This document shows positions 42,214-50,716 of a stretch of DNA of 64,000 bases, in pieces (position 1 is the first letter of the stretch; the number at the start of each line of letters is the position of its first letter). The stretch is from Paraburkholderia saeva (GTDB taxonomy: Bacteria; Pseudomonadota; Gammaproteobacteria; Burkholderiales; Burkholderiaceae). The stretch covers positions 62,001-126,000 of the forward strand of contig NZ_CAJQZC010000013.1 in NCBI RefSeq assembly GCF_907164555.1, in the 5' to 3' direction. The translations under genes and the position numbers were made by a program. The notes beneath the pieces are model-generated. The model saw nothing but the letters and a program-made list of their open reading frames with translations, had not been told where the DNA came from and ran no database searches.

Positions 42214-43148
42214 GTGAAACGTCCGCGTCCTTGAGCGATCTGGTTGTCGAGCGCGTTGGCTTCGGCATCTTCGTGCTCGATCGCGAAATGAACGTGCTGA
42301 TGTGGAACCGGTTCATGCACGACCACAGCGGCCTGTCCGCGGAACAGGTGGTCGGCAGGTCGATTTTCGCAAGCTTTCCGGAATTGCCGCGCGTGTGGCT
42401 CACACGCAAGCTCGAAAGCGTGTTCCAGCTGGGCAGCTTCGCGTTCAGCTCCTGGGAGCAACGACCGTATCTCTTCAAGTTCGACCATGACCGGCCGATC
42501 ACCGGCGGCGTCGATTACATGCAGCAGGATTGCACCTTCATGCCGCTCACGCGCGACCGTGAAGTCGTGGCTGTCTGCGTGACGATTTCTGACGTGACGG
42601 CCGTGAGCATCGTGCAGCGCGAGCGTGAGGAAGCGGTCGCGAAGCTGCAGGAATATGCCGACCGCGACGGTCTCACCGGCATCGCGAACCGGCGCTATTT
42701 CGAATCGCGGCTGCGCGACGAATATACGCGCTGGCAGCGCTACGGCGGCGACCTGTCGGTGCTGCTCTTCGACCTCGACCACTTCAAGAAGATCAACGAC
42801 AAGTTTGGCCACGTGGTGGGCGACACGGTATTGCGCGTGATGGCGCAGCGTGTCGCGGAAGTCGTGCGGGTGCAGGATACGTTCGGCCGCTTTGGCGGCG
42901 AGGAATTCGCGCTGCTGCTGCCCTGCACGCCGCTCGAAGACGCCATGCAGGTCGCCGAAAAAATCCGCCGCAAGATCGGCGACACCGCCATCGATGTCCA
43001 GGGCACGCTCGTGCCCGTGACGGCGAGCGTCGGCGGCGCGTGCGCGCGTACCGGCGTGCCGGCCTACGAAGTGCTGATCAACGAAGCCGACGCCGCGCTC
43101 TACAGCGCGAAGCGGCAGGGACGCAACCGCTCGGTCGCGTTCAACTGA
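42210..43148 (+). CDS. PAS-GGDEF diguanylate cyclase
   Basis: A 312-residue protein: PAS domain at about 12-132, short coiled linker, then a GGDEF domain with active GGEEF at 229-233 and an RxxD inhibitory site (Arg220-Asp223) five residues earlier. It should make c-di-GMP and be product-inhibited. Last gene of the receiver-CheC-cyclase operon. Confidence 0.92.
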   Translation: MSETSASLSDLVVERVGFGIFVLDREMNVLMWNRFMHDHSGLSAEQVVGRSIFASFPELPRVWLTRKLESVFQLGSFAFSSWEQRPYLFKFDHDRPITGGVDYMQQDCTFMPLTRDREVVAVCVTISDVTAVSIVQREREEAVAKLQEYADRDGLTGIANRRYFESRLRDEYTRWQRYGGDLSVLLFDLDHFKKINDKFGHVVGDTVLRVMAQRVAEVVRVQDTFGRFGGEEFALLLPCTPLEDAMQVAEKIRRKIGDTAIDVQGTLVPVTASVGGACARTGVPAYEVLINEADAALYSAKRQGRNRSVAFN

Positions 43149-43157
43149 CCAGCGCGT

Positions 43158-43436
43158 TCATTCACTGAGGCCTGCGATCCGTACCACCAGCTGCTCTGGC
43201 GCTGGCGCCGCGATCAGCAGACGTGGCTTCGGACGGCTCGCGCCGTCCGGCGTGAAACCGATGAACGACGCCTCGATCAGCGAGCCAAGCGGCGAGTCGC
43301 TCCGCTGGACGCTTGCGGTGATCCACGACTGTTCAATCGATTGCAGTGGGCTGTAGGGGCGTTGCGCGGCCAGAGCCCCGCACGTGAAACCCATCAGCAT
43401 GAGTGACAAAGCGGTGAAGCGGATTGTGCGTTTCAT
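43158..43436 (-). CDS. Small secreted protein of unknown function
   Basis: A 92-residue protein with a Sec signal peptide (MKRTIRFTALSLMLMGFTCG, cleavage near ALA). The mature part has no recognisable domain. ATG 43436 follows GGGAAA; an upstream extension would bury the signal peptide. Convergent with the cyclase gene. Confidence 0.65.
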   Translation of the reverse strand: MKRTIRFTALSLMLMGFTCGALAAQRPYSPLQSIEQSWITASVQRSDSPLGSLIEASFIGFTPDGASRPKPRLLIAAPAPEQLVVRIAGLSE

Positions 43437-44080
43437 GATATTTCCCGAAAGATCACGGTTAAACCGGCAGACGTAGCCAGACCGCCGCCGATGCAATGAG
43501 CCGGGGAAATGAAGTCGTGTTGATTAACGCGAACGTGATTCGACCGGCAACCCGCAGCGATTACCGGAGCGAGACACTTTCTGTGTCTCGATAAGCTGCG
43601 TAATCGTTGCCTGGCGTGCGCCGCAAAGATTTGCGGCATCTCAATAAGATCAGTTTAGGCAACCGTCGAAAGCAGCTGAATAAGACCAGTCTTAAATGAA
43701 GCGCCATCTTTTTCAGACGGAATTCAGCAGGCGGATTCGCGTGGTCCTTATTCAGTGCAATTGCCTTTTCAGGGTGGAATTTCGCGCTTTCCTTCGACGA
43801 CCTTTTACGGGGGTGCATGACGTCGAAGAGGCGTTTTTCAGCGTCACGATGAAGCGGCGCATTGCCGGAACGCGCAGCCGCAAGCTGCCTTTTTCGGCGG
43901 CATTGTTACGCCGTCCCGCGTTGCCGATGCGTTTTCAGCGGTGAAGGCCAAAGATTGTTATACTTTTCGTCGTTTCCGGCATCCCAGCCGGAGTGTTTCG
44001 CGCGTGTCCGCGCGCGCGGACGACATGCCCTGCGTCCGGCCACCTGGCCTCAAACTGCGGGCGCCTCAGCGGAGATCGTC
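43437..44080. other. Noncoding region upstream of the hopanoid operon
   Basis: About 640 bases, partly AT-richer (43600-43800), with no supported gene. A hairpin CGAGACAC-N5-GTGTCTCG lies at 43570-43590. The hpnD promoter should lie here. Confidence 0.4.
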
Positions 44081-44929
44081 TTGGCCGTTTCCAATCTTGT
44101 CGTGGACGATACAGAAACCGACGCAGCAGCCGTAACCTCCGGCAGCTCGTTCTATCTCGCCATGCGCATCCTGCCGGCTGCGCAGCGCGACGCGATGTAT
44201 CAGGTCTACGCTTTCTGTCGCGCGGTCGATGACATCGCCGACAGCGACATGCCACGTGTCGAACGTGCTGCCGCGCTGGAGTGCTGGCGCGCCGACATCG
44301 ACGCGTGCTACGCGGGCACGCCGCGCGCTTCGTTGCGCGCGCTGACCCGCCACATTCACACCTTCAACCTGCAGCGCGAAGATTTTCACGAGATGATCAA
44401 CGGCATGGCGATGGACGCCGCCGAAGACATCTGCGCGCCCGACGAAGCCACGCTGGACCTGTACTGCGACCGCGTCGCAAGCGCGGCGGGCCGTCTGTCG
44501 GTGAGGATATTCGGGATGCAGGAAGCGCCGGGCCGCGAGCTCGCGCATCATCTCGGCCGTGCACTGCAGCTCACGAACATCCTGCGCGATATCGACGAAG
44601 ACGCCGGCATTCACCGCTGCTATCTGCCGCGCGAACTGCTCGCGCGCGAAGGCATCGCGACCACCGACCCCGACGCGATCGCTGACGACCCGTCGCTGCC
44701 GCGCGTCTGCGCCGCGCTCGTGGCGCGGGCACGGGCCCACTTCGCGAAGTCCGACGAAATCATGGATGCGCAACCGCGTCGCGAAGTGCGCGCGCCGCGC
44801 ATCATGTCCGGCGTCTACCGGTGCCTGCTCGAGCGCACCGTCGACCGTGGTTTTGACATCCCGCGCACGAAAGTCACCAAGCCGCGCGCGCGGCTCCTGT
44901 GGATCGTCGCCCGCTACGCGCTGTTCTGA
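44081..44929 (+). CDS. hpnD: Presqualene diphosphate synthase HpnD
   Basis: A 282-residue trans-prenyltransferase that condenses two farnesyl diphosphates to presqualene diphosphate. The two aspartate-rich motifs are CRAVDDIADSD and LTNILRDIDEDAG. The probable start is TTG 44081, nine bases after GGAGATC; no ATG fits and the longer frame begins in noncoding sequence. Its stop overlaps the hpnE ATG by one base (TGATG). Confidence 0.92.
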   Translation: MAVSNLVVDDTETDAAAVTSGSSFYLAMRILPAAQRDAMYQVYAFCRAVDDIADSDMPRVERAAALECWRADIDACYAGTPRASLRALTRHIHTFNLQREDFHEMINGMAMDAAEDICAPDEATLDLYCDRVASAAGRLSVRIFGMQEAPGRELAHHLGRALQLTNILRDIDEDAGIHRCYLPRELLAREGIATTDPDAIADDPSLPRVCAALVARARAHFAKSDEIMDAQPRREVRAPRIMSGVYRCLLERTVDRGFDIPRTKVTKPRARLLWIVARYALF

Positions 44930-46194
44930 TGGTCAAACTTGTCCACGTGATCGGCGCGGGCGTTGCCGGCCTCGCAGCTGCGGTGCAACTGCAGCGCCGC
45001 GGCGCGCAGGTCGTGCTGCATGAAGCCGCCACGCAGGCAGGCGGACGGTGCCGTTCGTACTACGACCGGACGCTGGGCGCGACGATCGACACGGGCAACC
45101 ATCTGATTTTCTCCGGCAATCAGGCAACGCTCGCTTACGCACGCGCAATCGGCGCCGCAGACGAACTGGTCGGCCCGGCGGACCCTGAGTTTCCGTTCAT
45201 GGATCTCGCCTCCAGCGAGCGCTGGACCGTCAAGGTTTCGCCCGGACCGCTGCCGCTGTGGGTGTTCGATTCGAGCGCCCGCGTGCCGAATACGAACTGG
45301 GCGGATTATTTCTCGATGCTGCCGTTGCTGTTCGCGAAGCCCGGCCGCTCGATGGCGCAGACCATGCGCTGCAACGGTATGTTGTGGGACCGGCTGCTCG
45401 GCCCGCTGTTTCATGCCGTGATGAACGGGGAAGCGCGCGAAGCGACCGCGCAGCTGGCGGGCGCCGTGGCGCGCGAGACGTTTGCCGCAGGCGGCCAGGC
45501 CTGCCGGCCGCTCGTTGCGCGCAACGGGCTTGGCAGCGCGTTCGTCGATCCGGCGTTGCGCCTGCTCCAGCACGGCGGCGCGCAGATCAAGCTCGGCTCG
45601 CGGCTCAACGATCTGACGTTTTCGGAATCCGGACGCGTCGCGTCGCTGCATTTCGCGGACGAAAGCATCGCATTGGGCGCAAACGAGGGCATGGTGCTCG
45701 CCGTGCCGCCGAACGTTGCGCAGTCGATCGTACCCGGTCTGCAGGCGCCACAGCGCTTCAGCGCAATCATCAATGTGCACTTCGCCGTCGAGCCGCCGTT
45801 TGGCCTGCCGCCGGTGATGGGCCTCATCGGCTCGACCGCCGAGTGGCTCTTTGCGTTCGACGGCCGGCTGTCGGTCACGATCTACGGCGCCGACCGTCTG
45901 ACCGGCATGCCACAGGAAGAACTCGTGAAGACGGTGTGGGCCGATGTCGCCCATGCGGCCGGCCTGCCGGCTGAGCCGATGCCGGTTAGTCAGGTCGTGA
46001 TGGAAGAACGCGCGACGTTCGCCGCGCAGCCTGACCAGGAAATGCTGCGCCCTGCCACGCGCACACGCTGGAACAACCTCATGCTCGCGGGAGACTGGAC
46101 GGCCACCGGCCTGCCCGCGACGATCGAAGGAGCAATCCGCTCCGGCCAGAAGGCCGCGGACCTGCTTCTGAATGAACCGATGGAACGCCGATGA
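44929..46194 (+). CDS. hpnE: Hydroxysqualene dehydroxylase HpnE
   Basis: A 421-residue FAD-dependent amine-oxidase-like enzyme with the dinucleotide motif VIGAGVAGLAAAVQLQRRGA and the C-terminal FAD segment LAGDWTATGLPATIEGAIRSG. It reduces hydroxysqualene to squalene, completing the HpnCDE route. No hpnC lies directly upstream in this window, so HpnC must be encoded elsewhere or be bypassed. Confidence 0.92.
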   Translation: MVKLVHVIGAGVAGLAAAVQLQRRGAQVVLHEAATQAGGRCRSYYDRTLGATIDTGNHLIFSGNQATLAYARAIGAADELVGPADPEFPFMDLASSERWTVKVSPGPLPLWVFDSSARVPNTNWADYFSMLPLLFAKPGRSMAQTMRCNGMLWDRLLGPLFHAVMNGEAREATAQLAGAVARETFAAGGQACRPLVARNGLGSAFVDPALRLLQHGGAQIKLGSRLNDLTFSESGRVASLHFADESIALGANEGMVLAVPPNVAQSIVPGLQAPQRFSAIINVHFAVEPPFGLPPVMGLIGSTAEWLFAFDGRLSVTIYGADRLTGMPQEELVKTVWADVAHAAGLPAEPMPVSQVVMEERATFAAQPDQEMLRPATRTRWNNLMLAGDWTATGLPATIEGAIRSGQKAADLLLNEPMERR

Positions 46195-48239
46195 ACGATT
46201 TATCCCAGATTCCGCCGATGGATGGCGAGACGCCCGCTGCAATCCCTGCTTCGACCGCTGCTGATACCGTCGACACCACCGTGCCCGCAGTCGCGCCGCA
46301 AGACGCGTCGCGAGACCTGCTCGACAGCGCCATCGTGCGCGCGACCGATGCGATCCTCGCCGACCAGCGCGCCGACGGCCACTGGGTCTACGAACTCGAA
46401 GCCGACGCCACGATTCCCGCCGAATACATCCTGCTCGTTCACTACCTGGGCGAAGAAGCGAACCCGGAGCTCGAACAGAAGATCGGCCGCTATCTGCGCC
46501 GCATCCAGCTGGCGGACGGCGGCTGGCCGCTCTTCACCGACGGCGCGCTCGACGTCAGCGCAAGTGTGAAGGCGTACTTCGCGCTGAAAATGATCGGCGA
46601 CCCGGAAGACGCGCCGCACATGCGCCGTGCCCGCGAGGCGATTCTCGCCCACGGCGGCGCGGAAGCGTCGAACGTGTTCACACGCATCCTGCTCGCGCTC
46701 TTCGGTGTCGTAACGTGGTACGCAGTGCCGATGATGCCGGTTGAAATCACGCTGCTGCCCCAGTGGTTTCCGTTCCATCTGTCGAAGGTGTCGTACTGGG
46801 CGCGCACGGTCATCGTGCCGCTGCTGGTGCTGAACGCGAAGCGTCCGGTTGCGCGCAACCCGCGCGGCGTGCGGATCGACGAACTGTTCCGCGGTGCGCC
46901 CGTCACGACTGGCCTCTCGCCGCGTGCGCCGCATCAGCACAAGGGCTGGTTCAGCTTCTTTCGCGGCGTGGACGGCGTATTGCGCGCCATCGACGGCCTG
47001 TTCCCGAAGACGCTGCGTCAGCGCGCGGTGAACGCGGCGGTGGCGTTCGTCGACGAGCGGCTTAACGGCGAAGACGGCCTCGGCGCGATTTTTCCGGCGA
47101 TGGCCAACGCCGTCATGATGTACGACGTGCTCGGCTATCCGGCGGATCATCCGAACCGCGCGATTGCGCGTCGCTCGATTGAAAAGTTGCTCGTCATTCA
47201 CGACGACGAGGCGTATTGCCAGCCGTGTCTGTCGCCGGTATGGGATACGTCGCTTGCGGCGCATGCGCTGCTCGAAACCGGCGACACCCGTGCGGAGGAA
47301 GCTGCGGTGCGAGGTCTCGAATGGCTGCGCCCGCTGCAGATTCTCGATGTGCGCGGCGACTGGACTTCGCGTCGCGCGGATGTGCGGCCAGGCGGCTGGG
47401 CATTCCAGTACGCGAATCCGCATTACCCGGACGTCGACGATACGGCCGTGGTCGCAATGGCGATGCATCGTGCGGCGGCGGTCACGCAGTCGAACGTCGA
47501 CAGCACGGCGATTGCGCGTGCCCGCGAGTGGGTCGTCGGCATGCAGAGCAGCGACGGCGGGTGGGGCGCATTCGAGCCGGAAAACACGCAGTACTACCTG
47601 AACAACATTCCGTTCTCCGACCACGGTGCGCTGCTCGATCCGCCGACGTCGGACGTGTCGGGCCGCTGCCTCTCGATGCTCGCGCAACTCGGCGAAATGC
47701 CGTCCACAAGCGAACCGTCGAAGCGCGCATACGACTACATCCTGAAGGAACAGATGTCCGACGGCAGCTGGTACGGCCGCTGGGGCATGAACTACATCTA
47801 CGGCACGTGGACCGCGCTCTGTGCGCTGAACGCAGCCGGCATCAAGCACGACGACGTGCGGATCGCACGCGCGGTGCAGTGGCTCGTGAAAATCCAGAAC
47901 GAAGACGGCGGCTGGGGCGAAGACGGCACCAGCTACAAGCTCGAATACCGTGGCTATGAACAGGCGCCGAGCACGGCGTCGCAGACTGCATGGGCACTGA
48001 TGGGCCTGATGGCGGCCGGCGCGGTCGATCATCCGGCGGTTGCACGCGGCATCGACTATCTGCAACGCGAGCAGCGCGATCACGGCCTGTGGGACGAAAC
48101 CCGCTTCACCGCGACAGGCTTCCCGCGCGTGTTTTATCTGCGCTACCACGGCTATCGCAAGTTCTTCCCGCTGTGGGCGCTCGCGCGCTATCGCTCGCTG
48201 CGGCGCACTGGCGGCACGCGTGTCACGGTTGGCATGTGA
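46191..48239 (+). CDS. shc: Squalene-hopene cyclase
   Basis: A 682-residue class II triterpene cyclase. The protonating DXDDTA motif is DVDDTA at about 414-419, and several QW repeats are present (QLADGGWPLFTDG, QSSDGGWGAFEPENTQYYL, QNEDGGWGEDGTSYK). It folds squalene into hopene/hopanol at the membrane. It overlaps hpnE by 4 bases and hpnG by one. Confidence 0.97.
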   Translation: MNDLSQIPPMDGETPAAIPASTAADTVDTTVPAVAPQDASRDLLDSAIVRATDAILADQRADGHWVYELEADATIPAEYILLVHYLGEEANPELEQKIGRYLRRIQLADGGWPLFTDGALDVSASVKAYFALKMIGDPEDAPHMRRAREAILAHGGAEASNVFTRILLALFGVVTWYAVPMMPVEITLLPQWFPFHLSKVSYWARTVIVPLLVLNAKRPVARNPRGVRIDELFRGAPVTTGLSPRAPHQHKGWFSFFRGVDGVLRAIDGLFPKTLRQRAVNAAVAFVDERLNGEDGLGAIFPAMANAVMMYDVLGYPADHPNRAIARRSIEKLLVIHDDEAYCQPCLSPVWDTSLAAHALLETGDTRAEEAAVRGLEWLRPLQILDVRGDWTSRRADVRPGGWAFQYANPHYPDVDDTAVVAMAMHRAAAVTQSNVDSTAIARAREWVVGMQSSDGGWGAFEPENTQYYLNNIPFSDHGALLDPPTSDVSGRCLSMLAQLGEMPSTSEPSKRAYDYILKEQMSDGSWYGRWGMNYIYGTWTALCALNAAGIKHDDVRIARAVQWLVKIQNEDGGWGEDGTSYKLEYRGYEQAPSTASQTAWALMGLMAAGAVDHPAVARGIDYLQREQRDHGLWDETRFTATGFPRVFYLRYHGYRKFFPLWALARYRSLRRTGGTRVTVGM

Positions 48240-48958
48240 TGGCGGTGTCGCGCAACGCGCAGACAGGCCGCGATGCATTGCCGGTGATCGTTGTGGCCGG
48301 CATGGCGTTCGAGGCGCGCATCGCGCGCGGTGAGGGCGTCGAGGTCATCTTCGCGGCGCGCGCCGATCTGCTCGAACGCGCGCTTAGCGCCGCCGTGGCG
48401 CGGGGTTGCAGCGGCATTCTCAGTTTCGGCACCGCCGGCGGTCTCGCCCCGGACCTCGAACCCGGCACCGTGATCGTCGCGGACGCAGTCGAAGGGCCGT
48501 TCGGGCGGGTCGAGACGGACGTCGACTGGTCGGGGCGGCTTGCACTCGCGATCGGCGCATCGTCGTTGAGTGCGCGGCTGCGCCGGGGCGTTCAGGCGGC
48601 GGTTGTCGCGCCGCTCGTCAGCGCGCAGGACAAGCTCGCGCTCCATCGCGCCACCGGTGCGCTCGCCGTCGATATGGAATCGCATATCGCGGGCGCCATC
48701 GCCGCGGCGAACGGCGTGCCGTTCGCCGTTTGCCGCGCGATCGTCGATCCGGCGTGGCGCACTTTGCCCTCGGCCGCAACCGCCGGCCTGCGCGACGACG
48801 GACAGACGGCGATCGCACCGATCCTGCGCGAACTGCTCCGGCAGCCATCGCAACTGGGCGCGCTGCTCCAGGTGGCGGCGGACGCGCGTGCGGCCCGCCA
48901 GTCGCTGGTCCGGGCGCGCCATGCGCTCGGCACGGCCGGCGCGTTACGCGCGGCCTGA
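48239..48958 (+). CDS. hpnG: Adenosylhopane nucleosidase/phosphorylase HpnG
   Basis: A 239-residue nucleoside-phosphorylase-fold protein (FGTAGGLAPDLEPGTVIVAD, then AVDMESHIAGAIAAANGVPF). HpnG releases adenine from adenosylhopane to give ribosylhopane, a step after HpnH. ATG 48239 overlaps the shc stop (TGATG), so hpnD-hpnE-shc-hpnG is one tightly coupled operon. Confidence 0.9.
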   Translation: MAVSRNAQTGRDALPVIVVAGMAFEARIARGEGVEVIFAARADLLERALSAAVARGCSGILSFGTAGGLAPDLEPGTVIVADAVEGPFGRVETDVDWSGRLALAIGASSLSARLRRGVQAAVVAPLVSAQDKLALHRATGALAVDMESHIAGAIAAANGVPFAVCRAIVDPAWRTLPSAATAGLRDDGQTAIAPILRELLRQPSQLGALLQVAADARAARQSLVRARHALGTAGALRAA

Positions 48959-49122
48959 GTTCCCGCCTGGACCGTCGCCGTTAGCGCGGTCGGCCCTTTC
49001 GATTCGATTGCCTCCTCTTGAAATGCAAGGGAAAACCCTGATCTCTCTGTTACAATGATCAGTGTTAACCCTTAGCTGGCCGCAGCACCGAAGACCAGAA
49101 CAGCAGAAGGACGGGATCCGCC

Positions 49123-49608
49123 ATGAATTTCCACACCAGAAAATGGGTCAAGCCTGAAGACCTGAATCCGAACGGCACACTTTTCGGCGGCAGCCTGCTG
49201 CGCTGGATCGACGAAGAAGCAGCCATTTACGCGATCTGCCAGCTGGACAACCAGCGCGTCGTCACGAAATTCATGTCGGAGATCAACTTCGTCAGCTCGG
49301 CGCGTCAGGGCGACATCATCGAACTTGGCATGACCGCTACGCACTTCGGCCGGACGTCGATTACGCTGCGTGCCGAGGTTCGCAACAAGATCACGCGCAA
49401 GAGCATTCTGACCGTGGAAAAGATGGTGTTCGTAAATCTCGACGAGAAGGGCGATCCCGCACCGCACGGCCGCACGCAGATTCGCTACGCCGACGAAGCT
49501 TTCGCCCGTTATCGCGACACTTCGCGCCCGGCAGGGCAGGCACCGGCACAGAATGCGGTCTCCGGCGAGAACGTGCTCGAACGCGTCGAAGCCGATACGA
49601 TGCACTGA
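49123..49608 (+). CDS. Acyl-CoA thioesterase (hotdog fold, YciA-like)
   Basis: A 161-residue hotdog thioesterase: NPNGTLFGGSLLRWIDEEAA, then FVSSARQGDIIELGMTATHFGRTS with the catalytic Asp/Glu region, and a variable tail. It hydrolyses acyl-CoAs; the chain length is not predictable. It is inside the hopanoid locus, between hpnG and mlaA, and may have its own promoter (164-base gap). Confidence 0.88.
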   Translation: MNFHTRKWVKPEDLNPNGTLFGGSLLRWIDEEAAIYAICQLDNQRVVTKFMSEINFVSSARQGDIIELGMTATHFGRTSITLRAEVRNKITRKSILTVEKMVFVNLDEKGDPAPHGRTQIRYADEAFARYRDTSRPAGQAPAQNAVSGENVLERVEADTMH

Positions 49609-49670
49609 GTGCGAACGAAGGCGCGGGCACGACGTGAACGTCCGTAACGCCTGATTCGCGACCCACAAGA

Positions 49671-49709
49671 AAACAGCCCGACAGGTACACAAAACCTGTC
49701 GGGCTGTTT
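49671..49709. terminator. Bidirectional terminator between thioesterase and mlaA
   Basis: A 16-bp perfect stem (AAACAGCCCGACAGGT and its complement) with a 7-base loop and A/T ends on both sides, between convergent genes. Confidence 0.85.
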
Positions 49710-49735
49710 GCGTTGCAGCTCGCACAACGCGCGGC

Positions 49736-50716
49736 TTACTGCGCGTTCGGTTTGGGCAGGGGTGCGATTTCGGGCACCTTGCTGTCGGCAGGCGGAGTCG
49801 AGCCAGAAGCGCCCGAAGCGGGCGCTTCGCCCGGATCGGTGTAGTTCGGCGCATCCGACGGCGCGTTGGGCTGCGTGCCGGAAGCGGGTGCCGGCGTAGC
49901 CGGACCCTGGGCGCCTTCGCCCGGATCGGAGTAGTCGGGCACGCCGCCAGGCGCCGCGCCTGATGCCCCCGAAGGCGGCGCTGCACCGGAATCGTCCGGT
50001 TCGCCGTAGTCCGGCAACGCATTCGGCGACGTACCCACCGCGCCCGCCGCGCGCAGCAGCGAGATGCGTTGCTGCGTGTAGGCGTCGCGGACGAAAGAAT
50101 ACTTGTCGAGCGCCGCCTGCGAAAGCAGGTCGGTTGCGCCCAGCAGGTCGGCGCGCTTGCTGACGAACTGCAACAGGTACATCGGATTGCGCACGGCCGG
50201 CTCGGCGTAGCTCAGCGGATTCAGGCGGTAATCGACCGCGAGCGAGAGGCTGTCGCGGAACGAACTCGGCCCGAACAGCGGCAGCACCAGATACGGTCCT
50301 GTCGGCACACCCCAGTAGCCGAGCGTCAGCCCGAAATCCTGATGATGCTTCGGCAGACCGGCCGGCGTCGCCCAGTCCAGCAGCCCAAAGAGGCCGAAGG
50401 TCGAGTTGAACGCGAAGCGCATGATGTCCTGGGTCGCGTCCGTGATGTTCAACTGCAACAGGTTGTTCGCCGCATTGTCCAGATCGCCGAGATTCGAGAA
50501 GAAGTTGCTGATGGCTGTCCGCAACGGGCTCGGCGTGACCTTCTGGTAACCCTTCGCGATCGGTTGCGCGACGTAGGTATCGAGCGAATCGTTGAACTTG
50601 AAGACGGCCCGGTTCATCGGCTCCAGCGGATCGCCGGGCTTGCGGTCAGGACCCGTTGCACAGGCGCTGAGCGCACACGCGACGGCCAGCGTCAGCGCGG
50701 AGGTTTGCATCTTCAT
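49736..50716 (-). CDS. mlaA: MlaA/VacJ outer-membrane lipoprotein
   Basis: A 326-residue lipoprotein with a lipobox (ALSACATG) and a VacJ domain: DPLEPMNRAVFKFNDSLDTY, NFFSNLGDLDNAANNLLQ, FGLTLGYWGVPTGPYLVLPL. A Pro/Ala/Gly/Asp-rich tail with repeated PDYSDPGEGA/PNYTDPGEAP units fills the last 90 residues. MlaA removes phospholipids from the outer-membrane surface. It overlaps hpnN by 4 bases. Confidence 0.92.
   Translation of the reverse strand: MKMQTSALTLAVACALSACATGPDRKPGDPLEPMNRAVFKFNDSLDTYVAQPIAKGYQKVTPSPLRTAISNFFSNLGDLDNAANNLLQLNITDATQDIMRFAFNSTFGLFGLLDWATPAGLPKHHQDFGLTLGYWGVPTGPYLVLPLFGPSSFRDSLSLAVDYRLNPLSYAEPAVRNPMYLLQFVSKRADLLGATDLLSQAALDKYSFVRDAYTQQRISLLRAAGAVGTSPNALPDYGEPDDSGAAPPSGASGAAPGGVPDYSDPGEGAQGPATPAPASGTQPNAPSDAPNYTDPGEAPASGASGSTPPADSKVPEIAPLPKPNAQ

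Noticed and set aside
46200..48278. Very long open frame on the strand opposite shc (692 codons)
   Set aside because: It mirrors shc in a GC-rich genome; the product is Arg/His/Ala-rich with no family features or ribosome site, while shc has full motifs.
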